From Ailanthus altissimus (Eukaryota > Streptophyta > Magnoliopsida > Sapindales > Simaroubaceae): DNA of 64,000 bases. Positions within the stretch are counted from its first letter, which is position 1. Every line of letters starts with the position of its first letter. Below are positions 12,833 through 25,920 of the stretch, one piece after another. The notes below the pieces were generated by a model. It saw nothing but the letters and a program-made list of their open reading frames with translations, had not been told where the DNA came from and ran no database searches. Position numbers and translations under genes: made by a program. The stretch spans positions 5,781,001 through 5,845,000 of the forward strand of contig CAMPEX010000001.1 in assembly GCA_946807835.1 (NCBI GenBank), written 5' to 3'.

Positions 12833-13227
12833 TGTAAAGCCTGATAAAATGTACTATAAGTTTCCTTTTGGGGTGTATCTTGTTCTTGTACACTTGGGAT
12901 AATTTTGGTAGTTTATTTTTTTAAACGATATTATATCATTGAAAAAGTTTTAGTAATATTATATCAGAGGACTTATTGATATGCAATCAAAGGATTATTG
13001 GGACAACATAATACATTTACATACTAATATATGTCCAAACCTAGATTTTTTCTACGAAAAAAATTAACTAATAAGGGAATAGGCCTTAAAATTAGGGCAC
13101 ATGTTAATTTGAGAAAGAGATCAACTATCCTACATAGAGAGACAATTTAAAATACCACTACTCAAACCTTAATTCTTTGTCCAACATTTTAGAATAATAA
13201 AATTTCAAGCACAACTAATTACCTACA
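12833..13227. other. Intergenic spacer, nothing recognised
   Basis: AT-rich sequence between the MITE and the MULE target duplication. I see no gene or repeat structure in it. Confidence 0.5.
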
Positions 13228-13236
13228 TTCTTTCAA

Positions 13237-13600
13237 GAGAAATTTCCTATTTTGGCCTAAAAATTGGGGTTTGAATTAACCAAAAAAAATAATTATACCT
13301 ATTTTGTTCCTTTTACAATTTTTCTTTAAAACTCTTGAAACTCTCTCTTCTTCAAACTCTCGGCCATTGCTAGATTTTGTTTCAAATTTGTAGATCAATT
13401 TCAAATATTATACATTTTGAAGATTTGAAGTAAAATGATCAATTATAGAGTTGAAAAAATTAAAATTGGGTGAAAATTAGTGAGTTTTTATTCTAAATTT
13501 AGTTTCATTGTGTTTTTGAGTTTTTTTTTTATATATATTATCGTTGTTAGAAATGTATCGATGTAGTGCTAATGAGGTGTAAAATAGGTTGAAAATAAGT
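13237..13600 (+). repeat. MULE left terminal inverted repeat
   Basis: About 364 bp. It matches the reverse complement of 37370-37746 block by block: 'attaaccaaa', 'ctctctct...caaactctc', 'tttcaaat...attttgaagatttgaagtaaa', 'tgaaaatt', 'attgtgtttttgagtt' and 'aaaataggttgaaaata'. The two sides have diverged by many substitutions and short indels. Confidence 0.82.
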
Positions 13601-14083
13601 GTGTGACTGAAAATGGCTCAAAATAGTTAAAAATAGTGTTTCTGACCATTTTTCAATCTAATGCGTGGGTCACACACTAGAATAGTGTCTCACGCACTCA
13701 GCGCGTGAAGACACCCACTGGGCTATTTTTTTTTGTAATTGATTATATACTAGTAATTTTTTTTTTAGGAAGGAGAACATCTCAAAAGAATTTATAATTG
13801 CAGAAAATGAATTCTATCGATCGATTATATTTACTTACTCGAAGCTGTGAGCTATCGATAGAATAAAAATTAATTTGACTTCAAGTTAGACCTAAATATT
13901 TAGAATTACATGTTTTGAACATTTTTTGAATATACAAGATATTGCATTCTCAGGTATTTTAGTACACGAGGTTTATTAAGATGAGTACATATAAAAAATT
14001 TACATTAAGAATTATAGTTCTATATAAGCAATAAGTGCATTAGATTTTTCCTTCTCAAGTTTTATTTTATTATTGGTTTGAGG

Positions 14084-16790
14084 ATGGAGGATTATCTCTC
14101 AATGAGGGAGTTGGATGATAGATTGTGGCATAAATACTTTAAGGGTAGAAATGAGTTGAACTATAAGGATTTAGATCTGTAGTTCAATAGCATTAGGTTT
14201 GACGATGATATAGATGCTGTGAAAATGTGTATTTTATTTATTTCATAAATTGTTAATGCCACGGGATTGGAATAGAGCCGTCCAATATTTTGTGTTTTGC
14301 CTCGTAGATGATTTGGCTAAGTTTAATGCCTACTTTTGGGGCACAATTGCATAGACTGTACTCTATCATAGTTTAAGCATAATGCCAATTAAAAAGTTAA
14401 TGAAGGTCAAAAAATGGGGCGCTCCGAATAGGAAGCATATAACCTGTATGCATTTGGTCAAGCATTTTTAGTGAGTAATTCTTTTCTTTGCAATTCATTG
14501 TCGATTCATTATTTATTATATTGAGATGCAGAAAAAATTGTTATTTTTATTTTGCATTAAAAAAGATAAAAAAAAAAATAGTGTTGTTATTTATTTGAGA
14601 TTGTTATTTTTTGTTATCTCAAGTGTGAATCTATGAGGCGACCTCGAGATGTGGCTCGGTGTTTGCATACAAGGATGGTAACCATTTTTCTCGTCTTCTA
14701 AATTGGTCCAGTACGGACCTCACATTATATGAAGACATCACAAACGTTCTCTTCAACGGTGTTGAGGTATGTTTTTACATTCACTAATATATATATATAT
14801 AATTTCCTTATAAATTTTGTTGTTTTTCTATTAATGATTAATAAATTCGAAATTTTGTGTAGGTTATTAAAGTACATAAGAAGTTGGTGCCTCATAAACA
14901 TGAGAAGAATTTAGACTGTCGCATGGAGGTAAAATTGTGCATTCCATCGAAAAAATAGGGAGGGACTCTGAAGTTAGAGAAGGTTGAGATTAAGAACACC
15001 CAGTTCACTGATCATCGGGTTGATATGGATGTTGAGCGTGGGTACGAACTTTAAGCTCTACCAGCGATTGAAGCAATAGTATTATAATTTAATCTTTTTC
15101 TTTGAATTCATTACTATACGTTGTTGATGAGTATTACATTAGGAAGATTGATTATAATTATTAATGTATAGTTTCAGTCGAGTTCATCATCGCAGTATCA
15201 TGACCTGAAGAAGAGGATTGATGATTTCAAGCAAAGCTATTTAATAGGATTGATAAGGTTGGCTCAGAGCTTTCTAGTATTGATAAGGTTAGCTCAGAGC
15301 TTCCCACAAGAATTGATAAGGTTAACTCAAAGCTAATTAGTAGGATGAACAAGGACATAGAAAACATCTTGCATCAAATGTCTCTTATGATGCAACATTT
15401 GAAGTCATCCAAGATCTCTGAGAATGTAGGATAGACTATGGTACGTTTTGAACTTAAATTTTATTGGGTACAAAGTTGAATAAGTCAATACATTGATTGG
15501 TGTTGTTTTGTTTTATGTTACCAAATTCATGCCCATTGACTTTTAAGCTTACACTCTTACGAGCGACTCTTAGTACTAGCCTATGCCAATGGATATAAAA
15601 CATGTAGCTAAGAAGTCTACAAGTGTAAAAATTATACCCACTGCGTTAGCTCAAAAGATGAGCAGATATGAGCATCACCATAGGAATATGTAAGCTCAAA
15701 GTAGTTCTTATACCAATCCGTTGAAAAAGCTTGTGAAAAAAAACTTATGAAATTGGAAGCAGAAGCTACAGTTGATATAAACGGGCAATTAATTCCTATT
15801 CATCAAGCAAAATTTAGGAAAATTGTGGATTGGATAAATAAAAATGACCCAACGCAGCTTGTTGCTTTACACGGGCTCGATGCTAACAGCACATGATTTA
15901 ACGAGCTATTGTTTCATTGGCTTGATGATATAGCGAGGACTTTTATTTTTATATTTTTTTTGTTTTGAGTTTTTAATAATATCAAAACTTATATACATTT
16001 GATCGTAGTTTTGCAGGATATAAATAAGTATAGAAAGTTCTGCGTACACAACAGAGGATGTTTCCCAATATGTACTCACAGGAATGCATAATTACAGATG
16101 CATATTTTTACGTATGTATTTTTTACCCATTTATTGTGTATACTATATTATAATATCATTGGTTAACTATTAGTGAGCTTAATGTTGTATATATTTATCT
16201 TTAGGAGTACATTAGATAAATGTGGCAAATGTCTTTCAAGCTAATTTCAAGCTCTGACGTTAATTGGATCGAACCGTTATTGGCATATGCACTTGGAACA
16301 AATATTGAATTACTTGGTGTTAAACCATGGGCATCAGTCAATAAGGTAATAGAAGTACATTAATAACTTTTTTTATTATTAAATACAATAAGTTCAAAAT
16401 AATAGAATAATGGTTTTTGCAGGTATATATTTCATTGAATATTAATCAAGAACATTAGTTTGCAGCAAAGGTCGACCTTATTCAAAAGAGGATTACTTTG
16501 TATGATATCTGTGTGTATGGGAACTTCGATGATGCCATTAAAAAATTTATGGAACTTTTGCATGTTTCTATGCTATTTTATCTTTGTAAATGTAGATTTT
16601 ATAGTTTAAAGGAAAAACAGAATGCAGATATGTCACATTGATCAATCATTCATTTGAGGGATAATTTATCTCAACAAGCGGTCTTGAGTGAGGATTGTGG
16701 CCCCTTTGTCTTTATGTTTATTGAGTATTTTATTTTAGGTTGATCATTTGAGTCCTTTCCTGAGATTGGTGCTTTTTATAAAAAAAAAGA
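14084..16790 (+). pseudogene. Ulp1-like cysteine protease (C48) gene of a MULE, decayed
   Basis: The reading is piecewise. Near 14095-14350 there is a DUF1985-like region ('KYFKGRNELNYKDL', then 'YFVFCLVDDLAKFNAYFWG'). Near 15215-15400 is a coiled-coil-like stretch with a repeated 'IDKVxSEL' unit. The C-terminal protease core follows: 'VYISLNINQEH' (catalytic His), 'AKVDLIQKRITLYD' (Asp strand) and 'LSEDCGPFVFMFIEYF' (catalytic Cys in the usual DCG context, near 16694-16737). The Trp after the His is now a TAG stop. An intron is still recognisable (GT near 16346, AG near 16421). Ulp1 enzymes cleave SUMO from conjugates. Ulp1-like genes carried by plant MULEs (KAONASHI and related) are known. 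The many stops argue against function. Confidence 0.8.
15246..15345 (+). repeat. Short tandem repeat encoding 'IDKV.SEL' units
   Basis: About three head-to-tail copies of a ~36-bp unit ('attgataaggttggctcaga') lie in the coiled-coil region of the Ulp1-like remnant. They keep the reading frame, which suggests that the repeat formed while the gene was still coding. Confidence 0.7.
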
Positions 16791-17429
16791 TGACTGTTGA
16801 TTTATTAACCACTATAACATTTACTTTATAGATGTGTAATATATTTTTCATATGCGCATTTATGTCATATTATTATTTTGATGTATACGTGTTGGGTGGA
16901 TGTGTGTAGATATGATATATAATTGTATAGAAGTGTGTTTTCCAATATGCAAATTTGGGAACGTCCCTATAATAGGGGAGATTTTGCCGAAGTTTCGTTA
17001 AAATATCAGACATCTCACACCTGCAACTTACAATTCTGACACCTATACAGATATTTTCATAACTTATCCACAATTAAATTTTTTTAACATTAATATCAAC
17101 ATTAAATGAAAAATACATTTATCATCAATAATTTACGTATATAATAAAAAGTATGAGTGCATTACAAAATAAGTATGTTATAAAAGTTACGAAACTCAAC
17201 ATTCTAACGCAAAGTAGCATAATTACAAAATAGTATATAATAACCCTTCATACAAGGAAATCTTTTATACAAAATTGTGCTTTGGAATCCAAGTCGTTTC
17301 CTTCATCTCACGCTCATTTGAAAAAAATATTAACCTTATATTATAGTGAAATTAAAAATTAAAAATCAATTTTTTAGTTTTATAAACAAACATATATCAC
17401 ATGCTATATAAAGTGATAGGGTTTTGATA
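16791..17429. other. MULE middle spacer between convergent gene remnants
   Basis: AT-rich sequence between the end of the Ulp1-like remnant and the C-terminal end of the minus-strand transposase. I see no additional domain in it. It probably contained both 3' untranslated regions. Confidence 0.5.
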
Positions 17430-17556
17430 TGTCTATCAGTTATGTCTATGTTGTTTACAACGACTACAAATATTCTTCGATGGTTCCTCCTTTTGAGATG
17501 AAATCTGATTCGTTTGACGCTTGCCTGCATGACAACGTGCTATCAAAGGCTGGATG
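17430..17556 (-). pseudogene. MULE transposase, C-terminal piece with zinc knuckle
   Basis: Read on minus, the piece gives 'SQKEEPSKNICSRCKQHRHN' and then a stop. The CxxC...H pattern (CSRC..H) with a preceding SKGEEPS-like stretch is the zinc-knuckle tail of MuDR-type transposases. The final Cys of the knuckle is lost. Copia B separates it from the rest of the transposase, which continues at 27736. The GGATG/GGACG target duplication marks the break. Confidence 0.7.
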
Positions 17557-19359
17557 TATTAGAGATGGTGTTTACGTGCCATTCTAATAAACAATAACCA
17601 TTTTGATAATAATCGATAATACATAATTATATGATAAGAAGCTTGTAATATTTATAAATATTATAGATCTAAAGGAGTTTAGATTTAATCTAAAGGAATT
17701 TGGGTCAGTGTTAAAAGTTAGTAATTTTAAAAGTTAGAACTTTGTCTAAAATGAGACAAAGACCCGAGAATATATTAGTATTGATATAGTTACAAAGAGT
17801 TGCAAATTGTGCTAAGAAATGTCATTATATAGTATATTCTCAAAAACATCGTTCCTAATCTATGGTTATTGACACGGGTCGATTGGTATTCCTTTTAGAT
17901 CAGTGTATGTCTATATCTGAATTGTCTAGATTGTTAGTCTTAGCAGACCATGGGTTTAGTAAAAGCTCATATGGTTATACAGGTATTCAGTGAAGAATTG
18001 ATATTGAGCAGACTCACAAAGACCTCTAATAGACATCTCATAGAGCTATCAATAGAGGGTTTTCTTGAGTTAAGTAGTATTCGTTGTCCTTTGACTTGAG
18101 TGCAAGATAGGTTTGTAAGTGATTCACTATGTTTTGGTTCCACACATGTCAGAGACCTTCATGGTTTGATCGATGGGTGTCATTGGATATAGTTTAATGT
18201 GTGTAGATATAGGATCCATAAACTCATATGGGTGAGTTGTATATTCTGATGCTCCGAGAATTATATTTTAGGAAGTCTTTTGGCCAAAAGCAAAAACCTC
18301 AAAAAAGAGTTTTTCCTCTTGTTAAACAATATCGTAAAAGAGTTTGTGGATATTATTTTACGAAAATATAAATCCAAAGATAAGTTTACAGTTGAACACA
18401 CGGAGATTTGACAGTGATGATCTATATCTTTACTCTTTTAAGATATATGTGACATAAGAATTATACAGATATAGTTGACCTCAACTTGTATGGTTCAACG
18501 CTCCGTTCTATAATATCTGTAATGTGTATGTAGGGCATTATTCACAGACTTGAGGAAGTGTTCTGTAAGACAAACGGAGGTGAACCTATAGAGACTCACA
18601 ATATGAAATATACTCAAAGAGCACTGTGGTAACAGATCAGATCGAATGGTTTGATCAAACAGAATTTTGAAAAACATGATTTATTCCAAGACTCTCAAGA
18701 AATATATATGTCAAGGTTTAAGTGTTAAACCAATTAATTATTAGTTAAATAAGTTAACTAATAGAATTTTGACATATGGCTAAAGGATCCACGCATGGGT
18801 GACACGTGTCACGTGAATGAAACAAATGGATGACAAGTGGCAAGTGTTGTATGACACTTGTCATTATGCATGGAATACATAAATGACAAGTGTCAAATGT
18901 TTATTGGCCGAGTTTTTAAAACTTTACAAGTTATGCATTTAGGTCCCCATTTTCAAGTATATGTATGCCAAACTTTGAATTTTGTTCACTTGAGTCCCTA
19001 CTTCCAAAATTATGAAATGGGAGCAAAAGTTCAAGAGTTAAACTATTTTGATGGATGAATTCCTGCTGAAATTCATCAACATTGCTATTATTTTAGAGTT
19101 TTAATCCCACGAATTTGTTGAAGCCTAGAATTATTCAATGGTTAACTTCATTATGAGCTTAAAAGTATCAAATGTATAAAGGCTTCATAGGTATGTTTTT
19201 CTAGAACTGTAAGTGTAACAAGACTTAATTCTAAGTGTGTTTGATGCTTAGGAAATTAGTTTCCAATTCCATTGCGTAATTATGTGTGATTGTCATGCAT
19301 TAGATAAAATGAGCAATGAACACATTCACATGTATGCTCATAGATTATGCGTTTTAACA
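17557..19359 (+). repeat. 5' LTR of copia B (1803 bp)
   Basis: It starts TATTAGAGATGGTG and ends CGTTTTAACA. It aligns over its full length by eye with the 3' LTR at 25921-27730. It has a 14-bp perfect inverted repeat at 18852-18865 and 18882-18895 and CACGTG-type motifs near 18800-18815. Relative to the 3' LTR it carries a short insertion near 19299-19320. Confidence 0.85.
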
Positions 19360-20049
19360 ATAGTATGAGAGCATATATTCGTGTGTTTTTGAGTTAATTT
19401 AGTGTATAGAAAGTATTGGGGATGCCCAGAATATATCGCATTTTAAAGTGTTGAAAACATATGTTTTGGGTTCCACCAAGATTAACGTTAGGGTGTTCAT
19501 CTTTTGGATGAACGCTGGAGCATTACTTAGTTTAAAGTTGAGGTGTTTGCACTAACTCAACGGTATAGTGTTATAGCATATAACGTTGGCGGGTTAGTGA
19601 GTTGATTGCTAATGTGTTCAAGTGTTGAACGTAGGAGCATTATAGCACTGATCGCTGGGGCACAAAAATAAACGAGTAAATTTTTTTTGCTTTATTTTTC
19701 TTTTACCAATGTATTATAGAGTATAATCTAGGGTGTTTAAAGAGTTGAACACCAAGCTGTTAAAAAATTTATAGCACTGGGGCATTTTGAACAGTACACT
19801 ACATTTTGCATATGCATGTGAGCTTTATTTTAATACAAATATAATTGTTATATTATTGTGTTATTATAAAATGTTAATATTTGTTTATTGTTACCTATAA
19901 TGGGAGCCTTATTAATGGGAGTTAGTTGTGCTTGCGTGAACAAATATTTTGATTATGAATCAGATCCATATGAGATGCGAAAAGTCATTATAAATTGAAA
20001 AATCTCTCTTAATCAGATTTAAATGTATTATATTATGATATAATGTTAT

Positions 20050-21879
20050 TGTTAGTACATTAAGGGGTGCATACATGTGATTGTATACATGTTAAAAATT
20101 TTAAAATGCATGTCCAACATTCATTATTCAGCAGAATAAAATAATATAATCAATATAGACACACTAGAACTGAATCAAAAATAGTACTAGAATCGAATAC
20201 ATACCATTGTAGACGATTTGGTGAAGATCGTTGAACTTTGAAGTTTGTTGAACTTACAATGAAGTCCTCTCTTGAACAATTCTAGATTCTAATATTTGAT
20301 GGGATTAGAGTAGCAAGAATGGTATCCTTTGATGTATATTTCATGCAGGAATCAACAAACAACTCAACTCTTGAATTGATTAAAGTATCAAATGCTTAAA
20401 ATGATGTTAAGGACCTAAATGCAACTTTTTTAAAGTTTGCATTTTCTCTCAACTCTTTTGCACTTATTTGCATTCAATAATTCAATTGTATACAAATGAA
20501 ACTCATTTCATTTGTTTTATTAAGCCTAGGCTTTTCAAGTACACACGTCTTACATGTAGTCATGTACAACCATATAGGCTTATGCATAAGTGACAAATGT
20601 CACTCATCCTAAACACTTTGCATGGTTAATGTTTGTCCTATACATATTCATGCATGCTGCCATCTTTCAAATAAATGGCCATGCATAGATGCCATATGTG
20701 CATTTGCACTTTTCCATGTAATAGGGACCAGTTTGCAACATTTATAAACTATGTTTTTCACTTTTCAAATAGGTCCTAAAATGTATCTTGCTTTTTGAAA
20801 CATTCTCAGATCAATCCGTACAATCCGTCCCGCTACCCACATACTTAATGAGTACACTTCATATTGTAAGACTCTCTAAGTTCATACCCATTTGTCTTAC
20901 GAAATACTTTTGCAAGTTCGTGAATGATGCCCCACATACACGTTACAGATATTACAGAATAGTGCGTTAAACCATACAAGTTGAGGTCAACCATATCTGT
21001 ATAATCGCTCTATCATCTATATCCTTGAAAGAGCAGAGATATAGATCATCATCGTCAAATCTCTGTATACTCAATCATGAACTTATCTCCAGATTTGTAT
21101 TTTCGTAAAAAATATCTAAACTCCTTTGCGATAGTGTTTAACTTTATGAAAAAATATTTTATGGGTTTTATGTTTGTGGCTACAAGACTTCATAAAAAAT
21201 AATCTCAGAGTATCATGATATAAAACTCATCCATATAAGCTGACATATTTTATATCTAAGCACACCGAACTCCATGAGCATCAGACCATATCCAACGACA
21301 CCAAACGGTCAAACCATAAAAGGTTTCTAATATGCATGGAACTAAAGTATGGTGGATCACTTACAAGCCCACCACTACGCTTAGGACAAATGATCACGAA
21401 TATTTCTCAACTCGAGAAGAACCTCTACTAACAACTTTATAAGATGTCTATTGAAGGTCCTTGTAAGTTTGTTCAGTATCCAGTCCTTACTAAATACCTG
21501 CATGCCTATACGAACTTCTGCTAAGTCCTTGGTCTTCTAAGACTAACCATCTTAACAATTCAAATATAGATATACACTAAATCGAAAGAAATACCGATCG
21601 ACCTGCGTCAGTAACCATGGATCAGGAATGATGATTTCAAGAACATATTGCGCAATGACATTTATTCTAAAGTTTTTGTCCTTATTACAGACAAGATTCT
21701 AACTCTTTAAATTTTTTAACTTTAGTGCTAACCTAAACTCTTTTAGATCAGATTTAAACTCTTTTAAATCTACAATGTCTGTAAAAGTTACAAGCTTCTT
21801 ACCATATAATTATGTATTAATGATTATTAATAAAATATTTTCTGTATATCAAAATGGCACATAAGCACCATCTTCAATA
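20050..21879 (-). mobile_element. Inverted solo LTR of the same copia family, nested in copia B leader
   Basis: On minus it starts TATTGAAGATGGTGCTTATG (from 21879) and ends ...TTAATGTACTAACA (at 20050), 1830 bp. Perfect 5-bp target duplications GTTAT lie at 20045-20049 and 21880-21884. Its body is the reverse complement of the copia LTRs, for example 20810-21000 against 18470-18660. Removing it rejoins the copia B leader in register with the leader of copia C (compare 'attatgagataat' then 'gtcaatatgatg' near 31614-31660). No internal region is left, so it arose by LTR-LTR recombination after insertion. Confidence 0.88.
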
Positions 21880-21938
21880 GTTATGCATGGTCTGTCTTGT
21901 CAATACAGTACTAATCTAGCCAACTCGGTCTTTTTCTC

Positions 21939-22231
21939 AATATCGCTAAAGTGTGAGGGAATTAGCCAGTGTAATTCAAAATATGCTAGTTAAACGTGAG
22001 ATGAGGCAAATATAAACCAAAGTATTATCCAATATCACTAAAGTGTGAGGGTAATATCTGTAACTTATATTTTATCATTGACAAGTAAATCTAGAATACA
22101 CTTACCCAATATTGCTAAAGTATAAGGATAAGGTGTATTTAGGATCAGACATAAGAGTTGCATAAGATACAATTGACATAAGTTGTCTACCTTTTAGGTT
22201 TTACAAAGACCAATATCGCTAAAATTTGAGG
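21939..22231 (+). repeat. Four spaced copies of a 20-bp leader motif in copia B
   Basis: The motif aatatcgctaaagtgtgagg and variants start at 21939, 22031, 22108 and 22212 (spacings 92, 77 and 104 bp) in the non-coding leader upstream of gag. Copia C has the same four motifs at almost the same spacings. Confidence 0.85.
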
Positions 22232-22449
22232 CCTGAGTAGAATGTTAATTAGATCTACTTCTTACTGTAAAATTTAAAATGTTTAAATTTTTGCTTTCCC
22301 GTTTGAGAGATACGGGAAATATGTAAAACACTGGGATAACGTCTCTAGATGAAAAATATACACTAGTTATATCATTGATCTAAAAATGTTAATATTAATG
22401 ATTTGAAATGAATTCACTAAACATCTCTTATCTTGTCTTATAAAGTAAT

Positions 22450-25400
22450 CCGTTAGAGATACATGTTAGACACACATGAACTGTAGGGCACCAAAATAAT
22501 TATTATGACTGACTCAAAATCTTAGAATTATTCTAAATTCAGTATAACTTGAATATATCAAAGATCAAAAGATGATAAGAGGTGTTTCTAATAATGCTTT
22601 TTTTAAAGAGGTTTAAATTATCATAAATATGATAAAAATGATTTGAGAGTCAAGTCATATATATCTTGACCTTAATATCTACTGATATTCAGTAAAAGCA
22701 AGTGCACAGAAATAATGTAAGAAGTAGTATACTGTATATCGAAAGCATTACTTTTGATATATCCAAAATTTGCATATGAGAACAAATACAAAAAAGTTGT
22801 TTACATTGTAACATGGTTTGACGTTGTAATTATTACTGTTCAAGTACCTCAAAATAGACAATATAAATCCATTAGATGAATGTTTACCAAACATTGACAT
22901 TTTGTCAGCATTTGATGTTAGAAAAAGCTGTGTATTAGATACTACATATTCCTTTAATATCTACAATTGTTGTATAATTTGAGAAATAGAGATTTCTAAA
23001 AACGATGAAGCTATTTAGACATTTAGTCACTTCTCTTTTCTACTGCAGAGCATAAGATTGTATACTAATTATTTTATGCTGAACATTATCAAATAATTAG
23101 TATCTCTTCTTGTGTGAGACACTGAAGGTTATCATGTATATAGAATGAATTATTTCTAATATTTACATGATGTTGATAATGTATCGCCAGCTAAATATAC
23201 GAAAAGACATTATAATTAAGATACAACAGGAAATGTCTTGAATAAATTGGTGAGCAGATAAAGTAGTAAGTTCGGAAACTTTGAATATTACGAGATTGTG
23301 AAAAATAAGACTAAGACATATGGGCGTGAGACACTTAACTCATCTGGTTGAGGATGGTTAGATGCTTGATCTTACCATGTAATTCTATTTGGTTTATGAA
23401 TACTATATTCAAGGGATAATGATCAAGTCTCCATTATTAGTATTTGACACCATGCCAATAGATTTATTAGAATTTACACGTAGTGATGTATGTAGTCTAA
23501 TAAATCACACTGCTATAAGAAGGTTTCCTTACTTCATTGTCTTTATCAATGAATGTCACAATCCAGACATATGTTTGTTGAAACACAAGTTGAAATTTTT
23601 TGAAATATTCAAAGGGCTTTCGACTTGAAGTAGAGAAACCAACCACTATATGTATTAAGCATCTTTGATCAGATTGAATTGATAAATACATAAGCAGTTA
23701 ATTCACGTAATATTTAAATGAGAATGAGATTCTCACTCAATATAGTCCTCTAAGTTTTTTCTAAAATACAATACTGTTTTCGAAAAGGAGGAATTGGACT
23801 TTATTAGATCTGGTATGATTTATAATGAGATACACCAATCTTCTAAAGATATCTATAGGGTTATGCTAAAAAAACTAGTATTCACTTATTGAATAGCATT
23901 CCATTAAAAGCCTTCTCTACTACTCTATATGAGATATAGACATTTGGGGCTTTCCTATTTAAGTAAAAGTTACCCAATATGATAAACTTACACTCAATAG
24001 GTACAAGTATTGGTTTAAGCGATATCTCAGATACTTTAAAGGATATTAGTTCTATGATCCAAGAGGAATGAAATATTTGTTTCTTATAATGCCACTTTTC
24101 TAGAGAAATAGTTTCTCATGGGTTGTACGAATTATAGAATGATTGAACTTGACAAAGTCAATCCAAGATTTATAGAACCGACGATGGATCTCCATACTCA
24201 ATAGAGTGAAATACGTTTTAGACACATTCTCCACATAAGTCAGAAAAGGATGTCAATAATATCTATAAGGTATTGTTTGATACCTGAAGATGTTCTTAGG
24301 GTTTCCTTAGTTGAAGAAAATGATCCTATAACTTTATAAAGAGGTGATATTAGACATTAATTCAAAAAAGTGACAAGAAGTCATGAAATCCATAATTGAC
24401 TCAAAGTATGTCAATCAAGTCTAAGACTTGATTAAACTTCCCAAAGAAATGGTTCTAAGTTTTTGTATAAGAGTTTATAAGCAGAAGCATCAGGGCCTAT
24501 TAGAGGTAGAGACCTTCAAAGCTTAACTGGTGGTAAAAGGTTATACTCAGCGATCTAGGATCGATTATAAGAGAATCTTTCACTAGTCACCATGCTAAAG
24601 TTAATTTGAATTTCATTGGGTATTATAGCATATTATGATTTATAAAATCTGGCAGATGAATGTAAAGATGTTATTTCAGAATACATGTCTTGAGTAAGAA
24701 ATATACATGGAACAGCCTAAAGATTTTACATCTAGTCGAACATCTAATCTAGTATGTAGTCTGAAGAAGTACATTTATAGACTTAAGTAGGCTTTCCGAA
24801 GCTAGAATCTTTGTTTTGATTAAGAAATTAGAGATCTGATTTTATCAAAATTGAAGAGGAAGCATGTTTGTTTAGAAAGAGTAGTGGGAGCAAGATTGTC
24901 TTTTAGGTTTTGTATATGAATGACATACTCAATATCGAAAACGATATTGATATGTAATAGTTCGTCAAGAATTATTAAGTAAAAACTTCTTTATGAAGGA
25001 TTAGGGAAAGGCTTTTCATATACATGGTATAAGAACTTTATAAAGATAAGGCTAAAGCTAAGAAACTGATAGGACTCCCTCAAATCTTTATATATAGAAA
25101 ATATTCTTGAAATGTATAACCTTAACAACTGTGAGATAGTTAATTACAATTAATTTACCTTTCAAAGATGGCAATCATATTTCTAAGAAAATGTCTCTTT
25201 AGATGAAAGATGAAAAAGTTAAAATGTCTAACATAAAATATGCATTAACTATAAATAACTTGATGTACGCTATGTTGTGTATAAAACCTGACATCAGGAT
25301 GGTTTTAAATGTTACGAGTCGGTATATGTCTGATACAGGTAATGACTATTAGATGGTCGTGAAACATATTCTTAAATATATTAAAGACATAAAGGATAAG

Positions 25401-25920
25401 TTTTAGATAAAATGGAGAATGTAATTCAAAATTAAAGAGATACACTGATTCAGACTTTAAGTCTGATTCTGATAATCGAAAGTCTACATCTAGATATATG
25501 TTCTTCTCAATTAGTGTTGCAATCAATTAATAGTGTGTTAAATATGCATCCACAACTGATTCTACTTTGGAGGAAAAATACCTTGTAGCTTTAAAAGCTG
25601 TAAAGCAAGCAATGTGAATATATAAAATAGTTGTTGAATTCGAAATAGTTCCAAGTTCACCCATTGTATTACGACAAATAATAGAGTAATTACTCAAGTA
25701 TAGTAACCAAGAATACACCAAAAGTCTAAACATATAGAGATCAAATGCCATATATTTAGACAAACCTTGGTTGAAAGAGATGTAATAGTATCTATAGTAG
25801 ATTCTATAGAAAATATAGCGAACTCGTTCACTAGCACCTTAACTCCTAAAGTGTTTGAGAAATACGTAAAGTCAATAGGTATTAGATATCATCATAAATG
25901 GCACAAAAATGAGTAAGAGT
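22450..25920 (+). pseudogene. copia B gag-pol remnant
   Basis: The polyprotein is degenerate. The pre-integrase region is near 23310-23370 ('HMGVRHLTHLVEDG'). Integrase is near 23690-23890, RT starts near 24500, and RNase H runs from about 25540 to 25870. The gag part between about 22450 and 23250 is hardly recognisable. Stops occur in every frame. The 3' end leads into a degenerate purine-rich tract (aaaatgagtaagagt) before the 3' LTR. Confidence 0.7.
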
